Under the pieces are notes generated by a model, which was given only the letters and a program-made list of their open reading frames with translations, was not told the origin of the DNA and searched no databases. 64,000 nucleotides of DNA from CAZXFA01 sp964640085 (lineage in GTDB: Bacteria > Actinomycetota > UBA4738 > HRBIN12): contig CAZXFA010000002.1 of the NCBI GenBank assembly GCA_964640085.1, forward strand, positions 62,001 to 126,000. The letters run 5' to 3'. Shown here one piece after another: positions 42,697-52,769 of the stretch; the stretch's first letter is position 1; every line of letters begins with the position of its first letter. The position numbers and the translations under genes are program-made.

Positions 42697-43929
42697 CTAC
42701 CCGATCGCCGACAGGAACGCGTCGAGATCGGGCTCCACATGGTACGTGGGCTCGAGCCGACCCTCGAGCGCCTCGATCGTCTTGTAGCCGTTGCCGGTGA
42801 CGTAGGCCACGGTCTCTTCGTCCGGTCGGATCGCCCCCGACGCGGCCAGTCGCTGCAGCACCGCGATCGTCACGCCGCCCGCGGTCTCGGTGAACACGCC
42901 CTCGGTCTCGGCGAGCAGCGCGATCCCGTCGATCACCTCGGCCTCGGTGCACGCGTCGATCGTGCCGCCGGTCCGGTTCGCGATCCGGATCGCGTAGTGC
43001 CCGTCGGCAGGGTTCCCGATCGCGAGCGATCGAGCGACCGTCTCTGCCTTGACCGGGCGCACGTCCTCGGTGCCGGCCGCGAACGCCCGCGCCACCGGAG
43101 AGCACCCCTCGGCCTGTGCCCCCGAGATGCGGTAGGGCGTGTCCTCCACCGCTCCGATCGCGATCAGCTCCCGGAACGCCCGGTGGATCTCCGTGAACAG
43201 CGCTCCCGAAGCTATCGGCACCACGACGTGATCGGGCAGTCGCCAGCCGAGCTGCTCGGCCGTCTCGAACCCGAGCGTCTTGGAGCCCTGCGTGTAGAAG
43301 GGCCGCATGTTCACGTTGACGAACGCCCAGGGCAGCGCCTCGGCGACCTCGCTGCACAGGCGGTTCACGTCGTCGTAGCTGCCCTTGATCGCCACGACCT
43401 TGGCCCCATACGCCTCGGTCGCCAGGAGCTTGGCCACCTCCAGGTCGTCGGGGCAGAACACGTACGCGGGCATCCCCACCTTGGCCGCATGGGCGGCGGT
43501 GGCGTTCGCGAGGTTCCCGGTCGAGGCGCAGCTGATCGCCTCGAACCCGAACGCCCGAGCCACCGTGATCGCCACCGAGACGACCCGGTCCTTGAAGGAG
43601 TTGGACGGGTTACCCGAATCGTCCTTGATCCAGAGCCTCTCGATCCCCAGGCGCTCGCCCAGGCGCTCGGCGCGGCGGAGCGGCGTGTAGCCGGCGCCGA
43701 GATCCACCCGCTCCACGCCCGGACCACCCGGCAGCAACAGCTCGTACCGCCACAGGGAGTGCGGGCCCGCCTCCGCCTGCTTGCGGAACTGGACGCCGTC
43801 GATCTCCGACAGGTCGTACCAGGGCTCGAGCGGCCCGAAGCATTCGTCGCAGATCGTGCGCGGCTCGACGGGATACCGCCGGCTGCATTCGCGGCACTCG
43901 AGCGCCTGGGGGTTGGTCAGCCCGCTCAT
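42697..43929 (-). CDS. thrC: Threonine synthase
   Basis: 410 aa PLP enzyme. An N-terminal zinc ribbon (Cys12, Cys15, Cys27, Cys30) precedes the catalytic domain, with the PLP lysine in [15 protein letters not shown] and the phosphate loop in [13 protein letters not shown]. It converts phosphohomoserine to threonine. ATG 43929 overlaps the ilvD stop (ATGA), so threonine synthesis is coupled to DHAD expression. Confidence 0.93.
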   Translation of the reverse strand: MSGLTNPQALECRECSRRYPVEPRTICDECFGPLEPWYDLSEIDGVQFRKQAEAGPHSLWRYELLLPGGPGVERVDLGAGYTPLRRAERLGERLGIERLWIKDDSGNPSNSFKDRVVSVAITVARAFGFEAISCASTGNLANATAAHAAKVGMPAYVFCPDDLEVAKLLATEAYGAKVVAIKGSYDDVNRLCSEVAEALPWAFVNVNMRPFYTQGSKTLGFETAEQLGWRLPDHVVVPIASGALFTEIHRAFRELIAIGAVEDTPYRISGAQAEGCSPVARAFAAGTEDVRPVKAETVARSLAIGNPADGHYAIRIANRTGGTIDACTEAEVIDGIALLAETEGVFTETAGGVTIAVLQRLAASGAIRPDEETVAYVTGNGYKTIEALEGRLEPTYHVEPDLDAFLSAIG

Positions 43930-45602
43930 CCGGTAACCGCCCCCTCCGACGCGCTGCCAACGAGTCGGGCGTACTTCGCGAGGGCCCCGGTCGCATACCG
44001 CGGCGTGGGCGCCGTCCACGCCTCGCGCCGTCCCGCCAGGTCCGCCTCGTCCACCTGGAGCTCGATCCTCCTGCTCGCGGCGTCGATCACGATCTCGTCG
44101 CCCTCGCGGACGAGGGCGATCGGCCCTCCAACGAACGCTTCCGGCGCGACATGGCCGACCGAGTACCCCTTGGTGGCGCCGCTGAACCGACCGTCGGTGA
44201 TCAGGGCAACGTCCGCACCGAGGCCCGCCCCGGCCACCGCCGCGGTCACCGCGAGCATCTCCGGCATGCCCGGCGAGCCCTTCGGGCCTTCGTAGCGGAT
44301 CACGATCACGTCCCCGGCGGCGACCCGGCCCGCGGTGAGCGCCTCGAACGCCTCCCGCTCCGAGTCGAACGGGCGGGCGCGGCCGCGGAATTCCAGCGAG
44401 GCCGCTCCGGCGATCTTCATCACCGAACCCTCCGGCGCGAGTGAGCCGTACAGGATCGCGGTCCCGCCCTCGGAGTGGATCGGGTCGCCGAGCGGACGCA
44501 CGACGGTGCCGTCGGGTGCGTGGATCTCCATCGTGGCGAGGTCCTCGGCGACGGTCCTCCCGGTGATGGTCAGGGCGTCGCCGTGCAACAGCCCCGCCTC
44601 GAGCAGCTCCTTCATCACCACCGAAACCCCGCCGACGCGGTCGAGATCGCTCATCACGAACCGCCCGGCGGGGCGCACGTCCACCAGGTGCGGCGTGCGC
44701 CGGGAGATCCGGTCGAAGTCGTCCAGCTCGAGCGGGACGCCGGCCTCGCGGGCGATCGCGAGCAGGTGCAGGACAGCGTTCGTCGAGCCAGCGAGGGCCA
44801 TCACGACGGCGATCGCGTTCTCGAACGCCTCCCGCGTCATCACGTCGCGGGGCCGCAGCCCCAGCTCGAGGCACCGGGTGACCGCCAGGCCGGACTCCCG
44901 GGCGAGCACCTCGCGCCGGTAGTCGACCGCGGGCGGGGAGGCCGCGCCGGGTAGCGACATCCCGAGCGCCTCGGCGGCGGCGGCCATCGTATTGGCCGTG
45001 TACATCCCGGCGCACGAGCCGGTGGTCGGACAGGCTGCGCGTTCGATCCCGGCGAGCTCCTTATCGGTCATCGAGCCACGGGCGTGCGCCCCCACGGCCT
45101 CGAATACGTCCTGGATCGTGATGTCGCGCCCGCCGTGGGTCCCCGGCAGGATCGTCCCCCCGTACAGGTAGACGCTCGGGAGGTTCAACCTCGCCATCGC
45201 CATCAGCATCCCCGGCTCGGACTTGTCGCAGCCGGCGATCCCGACGAGCGCGTCCATCCGCTCGGCGTGCATCACGAGCTCGACCGAGTCCGCGATCACG
45301 TCGCGGCTCACCAGGCTGGCCTTCATGCCCTCGTGGCCCATCGCGATGCCGTCGGAGACGGCGATCGTGGTGAACTCGATCGGCACCGCGTCGCCCTGCC
45401 GGACGCCCTCCTTCGCCAGCGCGGCGAGCTTGTCGAGGTGGTAGTTGCAGGGGGTCACCTCGTTCCAGCTGGACGCCACACCGACCTGGGGCTTGCCGAA
45501 GTCCTCCTCGCCGAAGCCCACAGCGCGGAGCATCGCGCGGGCGGGCGCTCGCTCGGGCCCCTCGGTGACCTGTCGACTGCGTGGCCGGTTGTCGGGGGTC
45601 AC
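43926..45602 (-). CDS. ilvD: Dihydroxy-acid dehydratase
   Basis: 558 aa. The Fe-S cysteines are in [24 protein letters not shown] and [16 protein letters not shown]; the C-terminal domain has [20 protein letters not shown]. It makes 2-keto acids for valine, leucine and isoleucine. GTG 45602 follows GGAAGG. It lies ~10 kb from the rest of the pathway and heads an operon with thrC, divergent from the FAD oxidoreductase triplet. Confidence 0.95.
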   Translation of the reverse strand: MTPDNRPRSRQVTEGPERAPARAMLRAVGFGEEDFGKPQVGVASSWNEVTPCNYHLDKLAALAKEGVRQGDAVPIEFTTIAVSDGIAMGHEGMKASLVSRDVIADSVELVMHAERMDALVGIAGCDKSEPGMLMAMARLNLPSVYLYGGTILPGTHGGRDITIQDVFEAVGAHARGSMTDKELAGIERAACPTTGSCAGMYTANTMAAAAEALGMSLPGAASPPAVDYRREVLARESGLAVTRCLELGLRPRDVMTREAFENAIAVVMALAGSTNAVLHLLAIAREAGVPLELDDFDRISRRTPHLVDVRPAGRFVMSDLDRVGGVSVVMKELLEAGLLHGDALTITGRTVAEDLATMEIHAPDGTVVRPLGDPIHSEGGTAILYGSLAPEGSVMKIAGAASLEFRGRARPFDSEREAFEALTAGRVAAGDVIVIRYEGPKGSPGMPEMLAVTAAVAGAGLGADVALITDGRFSGATKGYSVGHVAPEAFVGGPIALVREGDEIVIDAASRRIELQVDEADLAGRREAWTAPTPRYATGALAKYARLVGSASEGAVTG

Positions 45603-45687
45603 GACGTGTCCAACCTTCCGGTCGGTCGCCTGTCAGGATGGGACCCGCACCTTACCAGCAGCGCCCAACCGCAGAGAAGGAGACGCC

Positions 45688-47109
45688 CTGATCCAGGTCC
45701 CGCCGCCCGCCGTCCGAAGCTGGTGGCTCGAGGAGGCCCTGGCCGACCCCGCGTTCGCCGGCCTGCCCGCGCAACCGCTCGAAGGGGACGCGGAGGCCGA
45801 CGTCGCGATCTTCGGCGGCGGGTACACCGGGCTGTGGACGGCCTGGTTCCTGAAGGAGCGGGACCCGGCGCTCGACGTCGTGCTCCTCGAGCGGGACATC
45901 TGCGGCGGCGGCCCGTCGGGCCGCAACGGCGGGTTCTGCGATGGGTGGTGGGGCCACATCGCCGACCTGGTCTCGACCTACGGCGAGGCCGACGCGATGG
46001 AGCTCCTGATGGCCGCGGGGCGCTCGCCCGCCGAGATCGGCGCCTGGTGCCAGGCCAACGGGGTCGATGCGTGGTTCCACCACGGCGGCGATCTCGCGGT
46101 GGCCACCAGCCCGGCGGCCGAAGGGCGATGGGCCGATACGCTGCGGGCCGCCGAACGCCTCGGCGTCCAGGACGAGTTCGCGATGCTCACCCCGGAGCAG
46201 GTCCGGGAGCGATGCACGTCCCCGATGTTCGGGGGCGGGATGTTCATCGCCGACGCCGCCACGGTCCAGCCGGCTCGCCTGGCCCGCGGGCTCCGCCGCG
46301 TCCTGCTCGAGCGTGGCGTCCGGATCTTCGAGCGGACCCCGATCCGCCGGTTCCGTCCGGGGCCGCCCGCGCAGGCGGAGACCCCGACCGGGACGGTCCG
46401 GGCCCGGGACGCGGTGATCGCGCTCGGCGCCTGGGCGACGTGGTGGAAGCGCTTCCACCCGCACCTCACGGTGCGCGGTTCCTACATCGTGATCACCGCA
46501 CCGGCCCCCGAGCGGCTGGCGGAGATCCACTGGACCGGCGGGGAGGCCGTGCGCTCGCTCCGAGCCTCGATCCACTACATCCGGACCACGCCGGACGGGA
46601 GGATCGCGTTCGGCCTGGGCGGGCTCCAGCCGGGGCTCGCGACGCGGATCGACCACCGCTACGACTACGACGGGCGGATGGTCCGGGAGGTGGCCGAGGA
46701 CCTCCGACGGATGTTCCCGAGCTTCGACGACGTGCCCCTGGAGGCTGGATGGGGCGGCCCGATCAACGTGTCCGGGTTCACGATGCCCTTCTTCGGGACC
46801 TTGCCCTCGGGCAACGTCCACTACGGACTGGGGTTCACGGGCAACGGCGTCGGCCCCTCCCACCTCGGAGGGAAGATCCTCGCGGCGCTGGCCACCCAAG
46901 CCGACGACGGGTTCACGCGCCTGGGGGTCGTGACCCGCCGTCCCAAGCGATTCCCGCCCGCGCCGATCCGCTACCCGGGGATGCTGGTCGTGAACGCCGC
47001 GATCCGCCGCAGGGACGACGCGGAGGACGAGCGGCGGAACGTGAACCCGTTCGTCCGGTTGGTGGCCACGATCCCGCGCCGGCTCGGCTACAACCTGGGG
47101 CCGCGATGA
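45688..47109 (+). CDS. DadA-like FAD-dependent amine/amino-acid oxidoreductase, copy 1
   Basis: 473 aa. After ten residues comes SWWLEEALADPAFAG, common to all three copies, then the FAD dinucleotide motif VAIFGGGYTGLWTAWFL and the DAO-type C-terminal loop GLGFTGNGVGPSHLGGKIL. The family oxidises glycine, sarcosine, D-amino acids or gamma-glutamylputrescine. No ATG, GTG or TTG lies in frame near the conserved start; CTG 45688, 7 nt after AAGGAG, fits the paralogues' lengths. It overlaps copy 2 by ATGA. Confidence 0.85.
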   Translation: MIQVPPPAVRSWWLEEALADPAFAGLPAQPLEGDAEADVAIFGGGYTGLWTAWFLKERDPALDVVLLERDICGGGPSGRNGGFCDGWWGHIADLVSTYGEADAMELLMAAGRSPAEIGAWCQANGVDAWFHHGGDLAVATSPAAEGRWADTLRAAERLGVQDEFAMLTPEQVRERCTSPMFGGGMFIADAATVQPARLARGLRRVLLERGVRIFERTPIRRFRPGPPAQAETPTGTVRARDAVIALGAWATWWKRFHPHLTVRGSYIVITAPAPERLAEIHWTGGEAVRSLRASIHYIRTTPDGRIAFGLGGLQPGLATRIDHRYDYDGRMVREVAEDLRRMFPSFDDVPLEAGWGGPINVSGFTMPFFGTLPSGNVHYGLGFTGNGVGPSHLGGKILAALATQADDGFTRLGVVTRRPKRFPPAPIRYPGMLVVNAAIRRRDDAEDERRNVNPFVRLVATIPRRLGYNLGPR

Positions 47110-48542
47110 GCTCGAACGTTCCGGCCGGGACCGATCGTCCCCCTCGACCGGCTCGGGGGAGCTGGTGGCTCGAGGAGGCCCTGGCCGATCCCGCGTTCGC
47201 CGGCCCGCCCGCGCCGTCGCTCGACCGGGATACGACGGCGGACGTGCTGATCGTTGGGGGGGGATACACCGGGCTGTGGAGCGCGTGGTTCCTCACCGAA
47301 CGCGAGCCGGGGATCGACGTCGTCCTGCTCGAGCAGGACATCTGCGGCGGCGGGCCCTCGGGCCGCAACGGCGGCTTCGTGAACGGCTTCTACGACGAGG
47401 CGGAGCTGCTCCTGGACCGCTTCGGGGATGAGGGTCGGCGGACCGTCGAGCTCGCGGGCCGATCGATCGACGAGGTCGGCGCGTGGTGCGAGGCCAACGT
47501 GGTCGACGCATGGTACAGGCCGACCGGCAACCTCGGGGTCTCGACCTCCCGGGCCCAAGATGGGGCGCTGGCCAACGTGCTCGCCTCGACCGAGGCCGCT
47601 GGCTTCGGCGCGATCTACCGTCGGCTCGACTCCGGCGAGGTCCGAGAGCGGTTCAACTCGCCGGTGGTGCGGACCGGGGTGCACGTGAGGCACGCCGCGA
47701 TGGTCCACCCCGCGCGCCTTGCGCGCGGGCTGCGCCGAGCGCTGCTCGAGCGGGGCGTGCGGATCCACGAAGGCACCCGCGTGCGGCGGTTCCGATCCCG
47801 ATCCCCAATCGCGGCCGAGACCCCGGGCGGCACGGTCCGTGCCGGCCGCGCGATCCTCGGTCTGAACGCGTGGGCGGTCGCCTGGCCCCGCTTCCGGCGG
47901 GCGATCGTTGCCCGCGGCACCTACCTCGTGGCCAGCGCCCCGGCTCCGGACCGCCTCGAGCGGATGCGCTGGACGGGCGGTGAAGGCGTATACGACTTCC
48001 GGACTGCGCTGCACTACCTGTGCCCCACCCCCGATGGGCGGATCCTCTTCGGGGGCGGCGTGATCCGCGTGAACCCCAAGCGGATCGACCCCCGGTACGA
48101 CTACGAGGGGCGGGCGGTCGCGGAGCTCTGCCGCGAGTTCCGACGGTGGTTCCCGGCCTTCGACGGGATCGAGCTCGAGTGCGCGTGGGGAGGGCCCGTG
48201 GACGTGGCCGGGTTCCATCTCCCGTTCTTCGGAACGCTCCCTGGCGGGGCGGCGCACTATGCGCTCGGGTTCACCGGGAACGGCGTCGGCCCATGCCACC
48301 TGGCGGGCCGGATCCTGTCGGGGTTCGCGCTCGAGGCCGAGGACGAGGCCACGAGCCTGCCGATCGCCCGGATGGAGCCCAAGCGCTTCCCGCCCGAGCC
48401 CCTGCTCACCCCGGGCGAGCTGCTCGTGATGCGAGCGATCGTGCGCAAGGACGGGCGCGAGGATCGCGGGCGGCGTGCCGGCCCGCTCACCCGGGTGCTC
48501 GCCCACCTGCCACGCCGCGTCGGCTACAACCTCGGACCGTGA
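47106..48542 (+). CDS. DadA-like FAD-dependent amine/amino-acid oxidoreductase, copy 2
   Basis: 478 aa paralogue of the flanking genes. SWWLEEALADPAFAG starts at about residue 19, then VLIVGGGYTGLWSAWFLTERE for FAD binding, ICGGGPSGRNGGFVNGFYDEAE and the terminal GNGVGPCHLAGRIL. It is closer to copy 3 than to copy 1 in the C-terminal loop. ATG 47106 overlaps copy 1, and GTGA overlaps copy 3. Confidence 0.87.
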   Translation: MSSNVPAGTDRPPRPARGSWWLEEALADPAFAGPPAPSLDRDTTADVLIVGGGYTGLWSAWFLTEREPGIDVVLLEQDICGGGPSGRNGGFVNGFYDEAELLLDRFGDEGRRTVELAGRSIDEVGAWCEANVVDAWYRPTGNLGVSTSRAQDGALANVLASTEAAGFGAIYRRLDSGEVRERFNSPVVRTGVHVRHAAMVHPARLARGLRRALLERGVRIHEGTRVRRFRSRSPIAAETPGGTVRAGRAILGLNAWAVAWPRFRRAIVARGTYLVASAPAPDRLERMRWTGGEGVYDFRTALHYLCPTPDGRILFGGGVIRVNPKRIDPRYDYEGRAVAELCREFRRWFPAFDGIELECAWGGPVDVAGFHLPFFGTLPGGAAHYALGFTGNGVGPCHLAGRILSGFALEAEDEATSLPIARMEPKRFPPEPLLTPGELLVMRAIVRKDGREDRGRRAGPLTRVLAHLPRRVGYNLGP

Positions 48543-49957
48543 ATGGGGACCTGCCTCGACCGGCGATCGGGAGCTGGTGGCTCGAGGAGGCCCTGGCCGA
48601 TCCGGCCTTCGCGGGACCGGAGGCGCCGGCGCTGGAGACCGAGACCGCCGCCGACGTCGCGATCATGGGTGGTGGGTATGCGGGGATGTGGACCGCGTGG
48701 TTCCTCACCGAGCGCGCGCCGGGGATCGACGTGGTCCTCCTCGAGCAGGGGGTCTGCGGTGGCGGGCCCTCCGGTCGCAACGGCGGGTTCTGCAACGCCC
48801 TCTGGGAGGAGGCCGACCTGCTGCTCGACGTCCTGGGCGAGGAGGGGGCCCGCCGGACCGCGCACCTGGCCGAGCGCAGCGTGGAGGCGATCGGCGCCTG
48901 GTGCGACGCCGAAGGGGTCGACGCGTGGTTCACGCCCGCCGGGCACCTGGGTGTCTCCACCTCGCCTGTGCAGGATGGCGCCTGGCGCGCGACCCTCGAG
49001 GCCACGATGCGGCTCGGGTCGGATTGGCTCGTGGAGCTCCCGCCCACCCAGGTCCGCGAACGGTGCGACGCCCCGGTGTTCCGGGGGGGCATCCTCGCCC
49101 CCCGCGCGGCCACCGTCCAGCCGGCCCGGCTGGCCCGGGGGCTCCGCCGGCGGCTGATCGAGCGCGGGGTCCGGATCTTCGAGGGCACGCCCGTCCGACG
49201 GTTCCGCGGCGGCTCGCGGGTGGAGGTCGAGACCCCCGGAGGGATCGTCCGCGCGGGCGTGGGTGTCTTCGCGCTGGGCGCCTATGCCGCGGGGTTCCCG
49301 CGGTTCCGGCGCACGATCCTGCCCCGCGGCAGCTACCTGCTCCTGACCGTGCCGATCCCCGAGCGGCTGCAGAGCATCCGGTGGACCGGGGGCGAGGGCC
49401 TGTACGACTTCCGCACCGCGCTCCACTACGTCCGGACCACCGTTGACGGCCGGATCGCGTTCGGCTCGGCGAGCTCGAGGGCAGGCCTGGGGACCGGGCT
49501 CGGGCCCAGACTGCGCTACGACGCGGTCTCGGTCCGGCGGCTGATGGCCGGGTTCCGCCGGTGGTTCCCGTCCCTCGAAGGCGTTCGGTTCGAATGCGCC
49601 TGGGGCGGCCCGATCGACGTGACCGGCCTGCACCTCCCGTTCTTCGGCACGCTCGAACCGGGCGGCATCCACTACGGGCTCGGATTCACGGGCGGCGGCG
49701 TCGGGCCGTGCCACCTCGCCGGGCGGATCCTCTCGGGCCTGGCGCTCGGCGTGGAGGACGAGGCGACCACGCTGCCGTTCGTGGGGCTACGACCCAGGCC
49801 GTTCCCACCGGAGCCGCTCAGGTCCCCGGGCGCGATGCTGGTCCACGAGGCGATCGTGCGCACCGACCAGGCGCAGGACCGAGGCCGCCGGCCGAACCCG
49901 ATCGTGCATGCACTCGCTCGGCTGCCGCGCCGCCTCGGGTACCGCCTCGGCCCGTAG
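48539..49957 (+). CDS. DadA-like FAD-dependent amine/amino-acid oxidoreductase, copy 3
   Basis: 472 aa, third member of the tandem array. SWWLEEALADPAFAG begins at residue 12; the FAD motif is VAIMGGGYAGMWTAWFL. In the C-terminal loop the Asn of GNGVG is replaced by Gly (GGGVGPCHLAGRIL), a possible specificity change. The GTG start is chosen because it is in frame and overlaps the copy 2 stop; an ATG 4 nt later is in another frame. Followed by a 63-nt gap, then the convergent DAK2 gene. Confidence 0.87.
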   Translation: MNGDLPRPAIGSWWLEEALADPAFAGPEAPALETETAADVAIMGGGYAGMWTAWFLTERAPGIDVVLLEQGVCGGGPSGRNGGFCNALWEEADLLLDVLGEEGARRTAHLAERSVEAIGAWCDAEGVDAWFTPAGHLGVSTSPVQDGAWRATLEATMRLGSDWLVELPPTQVRERCDAPVFRGGILAPRAATVQPARLARGLRRRLIERGVRIFEGTPVRRFRGGSRVEVETPGGIVRAGVGVFALGAYAAGFPRFRRTILPRGSYLLLTVPIPERLQSIRWTGGEGLYDFRTALHYVRTTVDGRIAFGSASSRAGLGTGLGPRLRYDAVSVRRLMAGFRRWFPSLEGVRFECAWGGPIDVTGLHLPFFGTLEPGGIHYGLGFTGGGVGPCHLAGRILSGLALGVEDEATTLPFVGLRPRPFPPEPLRSPGAMLVHEAIVRTDQAQDRGRRPNPIVHALARLPRRLGYRLGP

Positions 49958-50020
49958 CGGCGAGGACGTTCCCGGTCCGAAACGGCCGAGGCTCGGCGGG
50001 GTCCGGCGCTCGTCTCCGGC

Positions 50021-51628
50021 TCATTCGAGGCCGAACGCGTAGGCCTGGTGGGGTTGGCCTCCCCGCAGGATCTGCACGCCGAGGTCCGGTCGCAGCTCGG
50101 TCACCCGGGCCACGATCGCCCCGGTGGTGGGCTCGCTGGACCCCTCGCCCTCCACGATCGTCAAGATCTCCGCGGGGTCCGCCACCTGCGGCTCGAGCAG
50201 GCGGACGGCAGCGTCCGCGAGACGCGACGCCACGGCGACCGCCGTCTCCGGGGTCATGGCCAACCAGTCCCCTCGCCGGATCGGCCCGGCGTCGGTGACC
50301 GCGTCCCGGGCGGCGCGCACCACCCACCCGGAGCGGACGCCCGCCGCCGCCCCCGCCATGCGGGGCTCGTTCACCTCGACCGGGGCTTCCGGGTCGTAGG
50401 ACCGGAGCGCCGCGAGCTGCTCGACAACGCCTCGGCACGGCACCACACGGACGTCGCCAGGGGCGAGCCTCGCCGCCTCCTCGGCGGAGGGGCGGACCCG
50501 CTCGTCTCCCGGCAGCAGGACCGCCCCTGGGGCATGGGCGGCCTCCACGGCTCCCAGGAGCTCCCCGACTGAGGGCGCCGAGGAGCGATGGCCCGTGAGC
50601 ACCCGGGCCCCGAGGGATCGGAACAGCCGTCGCAAACCGTCGCCCGTCGCCACGGCAACGGCCGCGGTGGCCATGTCCTCATGGGCCTCCGGCGGGAGCC
50701 CTCGTTCCTCCACGGTCTGGAGCACGAGGTCGGTGACGCGGACGTCGCGAGGCCCGCCGAACCCGAGGACCGCCTCGAGCGCCTCTCCCGGTTCGTCCGT
50801 GTGGAGGTGGCACGTCCACAGACCCTCCCCACCGACGACGACCACCGCGCCCCCGAGCCGACCCCACGCCTCCCGCAGCGCCGGCACCACCTCGTCCGGT
50901 GCCTCCAGGAGGCAGGACACCTCGTAGCGACGGTCCCCCTCGTGCTCGCCGCCCCCGGGCAGCGCCGTGGGCGCCGGAGCGGGCGGGGTGGATGGTGGCT
51001 CGGGGAGCGGCCGGCCGTCCACGACCGAGAGCCAGGCATCCAAGAGCAGCACGAACCCCGTCCCTCCCGCATCCACCACCCCGGCCGCCCTCAACGGGGG
51101 GAGCAGGTCCGGGGTCCGCGCGAGAGCCTCCGCCGCGGCGTCCCGGGCCGCTTCGAGCACCGCGACGAGGTCGGCACCGACGCGCGAGGCTCCCGCCGCG
51201 GCCTCGCCCGCCGCCCGGGCCACGGTGAGGATCGTCCCCTCCACGGGATCCTGAACGGCCCGGCTTGCCGAAGCCGCCGCGTCGGCGAGAGCCTCGGCCA
51301 GATCGGCGGCCTCCACGACATCCAGCGTCGTGAACCGCTCGGCCAGCGTGCGGAGGATCTGGGACAGGACGATGCCCGAGATGCCGCGGGCGCCGAGGAG
51401 CGAGCCGTTCGCGACGGCCCGGGCCGTGGACCCCATGTCAGGAGGCGCGTCGTCGAGCGCGTCGACGACGGACTCGACCGTGAGGACCATGTTCGTCCCC
51501 GTGTCGGCATCGGGGACCGGATAGACGTTCAGGCGGTTGATGGCTTGGGAGTGGGATCGGAGGGCCTGGAGGCTCGCGCCGATCGCCGAGCGCACGTCGG
51601 CAGGGGTCAGGCGTTCGAGCCTCCGCAC
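50021..51628 (-). CDS. DAK2-domain protein, fatty acid kinase A (FakA/YloV)-like
   Basis: 535 aa. The N-terminal DAK2/DhaL domain has NVYPVPDADTGTNM at 34-47 (metal-ATP aspartates) and SLLGARGISGIVLSQILR; the middle domain contains CHLHTDEPGEALEAVLGFG; the DAK1-like C terminus ends QILRGGQPHQAYAFGLE. FakA phosphorylates fatty acids held by DegV/FakB proteins, and a DegV protein is encoded nearby. GTG 51628 is set by TACGAT 6 nt upstream (leaderless) and by the family N terminus. Confidence 0.88.
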   Translation of the reverse strand: MRRLERLTPADVRSAIGASLQALRSHSQAINRLNVYPVPDADTGTNMVLTVESVVDALDDAPPDMGSTARAVANGSLLGARGISGIVLSQILRTLAERFTTLDVVEAADLAEALADAAASASRAVQDPVEGTILTVARAAGEAAAGASRVGADLVAVLEAARDAAAEALARTPDLLPPLRAAGVVDAGGTGFVLLLDAWLSVVDGRPLPEPPSTPPAPAPTALPGGGEHEGDRRYEVSCLLEAPDEVVPALREAWGRLGGAVVVVGGEGLWTCHLHTDEPGEALEAVLGFGGPRDVRVTDLVLQTVEERGLPPEAHEDMATAAVAVATGDGLRRLFRSLGARVLTGHRSSAPSVGELLGAVEAAHAPGAVLLPGDERVRPSAEEAARLAPGDVRVVPCRGVVEQLAALRSYDPEAPVEVNEPRMAGAAAGVRSGWVVRAARDAVTDAGPIRRGDWLAMTPETAVAVASRLADAAVRLLEPQVADPAEILTIVEGEGSSEPTTGAIVARVTELRPDLGVQILRGGQPHQAYAFGLE

Positions 51629-52025
51629 GCGGGTATCGTAGCCTCCCACCCCGACCGCTCCGTCATCCGACGCCGCATCCGACCCCATCTGCGGACGGCC
51701 CGCCGGGCCACAGGACGTCGACCAGGCCCGTGACTCGTCGGGCCGTGCGGCGCCCCGGCGCGGCCTCGTCCTACGCAGCGGTGCTGAGACGGGGTGGTGC
51801 TCGGCAACGGATCCCCGGACCGGTCCTGCTCGGCGCGTTCGCCCTCACGGTCCGAATGGTGACGGTGGCGATCGGTCGGCACCGACGCCACCGCGGCCAC
51901 CTTCTGATATCCGTTCCGAGAGGGCGCCCGCTCGCCGAGCCGCCGACTTCGCCCCGCTTCGAGCGCCTCGTGGCTGGTTGGGGCCGGACGCGGACGCGGC
52001 TACCGTAGGATCGGGACCCGGAGCC
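51629..52025. other. Intergenic region between divergent FakA-like and hydrolase genes
   Basis: A 397-nt gap without a convincing gene; rpmB or asp23-type genes, often next to YloV in other bacteria, are not found. It contains the FakA-like -10 box (51635-51640, minus strand). On the plus strand TACCGT (52001-52006) is a possible -10 for the hydrolase gene. Confidence 0.5.
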
Positions 52026-52769
52026 ATGTCGACCGCCGCGCTCACGACAACCGACGGCATCGACCTGCAGGCTCGGTGGTGGGAAGCCTCACGTCCCCGA
52101 GGCACGGCGATCGTCCTCGCTCACGGGTTCACCGGTTCGAAGGACGACCCGACGCTTCGAGCCGTGGCCGACGCCCTGCGGGTCGAAGGGCACCTCGTCC
52201 TGGCCTACGACGCCCGCGGCCACCATGGCTCGGGCGGCGAGTGCACCCTCGGCGACCTGGAGCGCCACGACGTCGCCGCCGCGGTGGCCGTCGCCCGCGA
52301 GCGGGCGGAGCGCGTCGTCACGATCGGCGCCTCCATGGGTGCCATCGCCGTCCTGCGCTACGCAGTCACCGACCCGGACCTCGCCGGCGTCGTGTCGGTG
52401 AGCAGCCCGGCCCTCTGGCGGCTGCCGAGCAACCTCCGCACCCTGTTCGCCACGGCCCTCACGCGCACCACCGTGGGACGACGCCTCGCGGCGCGTCGGT
52501 GGCACGTCCACGTCTCCGACCGGTGGAACGACCCGGACCCGCCTCGCTCCCTCGCGGCGCGTCTCGCGGTTCCCGTGGCGGTGATCCACGGTCGCGAGGA
52601 CCGCTTCGTTCCTCCGAGGGAGGCACGGCTGCTCGCTGCGGCGGCTCGGAACGCACGCCTGCTGCTGGTCCCCGGGATGGGCCACGCCCTCGACCGGGCG
52701 GCGGTGCCGGCCATCGTGGGGGCAGTGGAGTGGACCCTGTCGGCATCCACGTTCGGGTCGGCGCCCTAG
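52026..52769 (+). CDS. Alpha/beta hydrolase
   Basis: 247 aa. The oxyanion region is IVLAHGFTGSKDDP, nucleophile Ser in VTIGASMGAIAVL (GxSxG), acid in VIHGREDRFVPP and catalytic His in VPGMGHALDR. It is a soluble esterase or thioesterase-like enzyme of unknown substrate. ATG 52026 follows a short GGAG. The end overlaps the convergent DegV gene by 4 nt. Its place among FakA, DegV and PlsY-like genes makes a lipid ester substrate conceivable. Confidence 0.86.
   Translation: MSTAALTTTDGIDLQARWWEASRPRGTAIVLAHGFTGSKDDPTLRAVADALRVEGHLVLAYDARGHHGSGGECTLGDLERHDVAAAVAVARERAERVVTIGASMGAIAVLRYAVTDPDLAGVVSVSSPALWRLPSNLRTLFATALTRTTVGRRLAARRWHVHVSDRWNDPDPPRSLAARLAVPVAVIHGREDRFVPPREARLLAAAARNARLLLVPGMGHALDRAAVPAIVGAVEWTLSASTFGSAP

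Noticed and set aside
43930..45015. Extension of thrC upstream across ilvD
   Set aside because: This part is an out-of-frame shadow of ilvD on the same strand. The threonine synthase zinc ribbon starts at ATG 43929, which overlaps the ilvD stop.
51730..52008. A 92-codon plus-strand frame upstream of the hydrolase
   Set aside because: Arg-rich, no ribosome site, no family resemblance; ends just before the hydrolase start in a different frame. Treated as intergenic.
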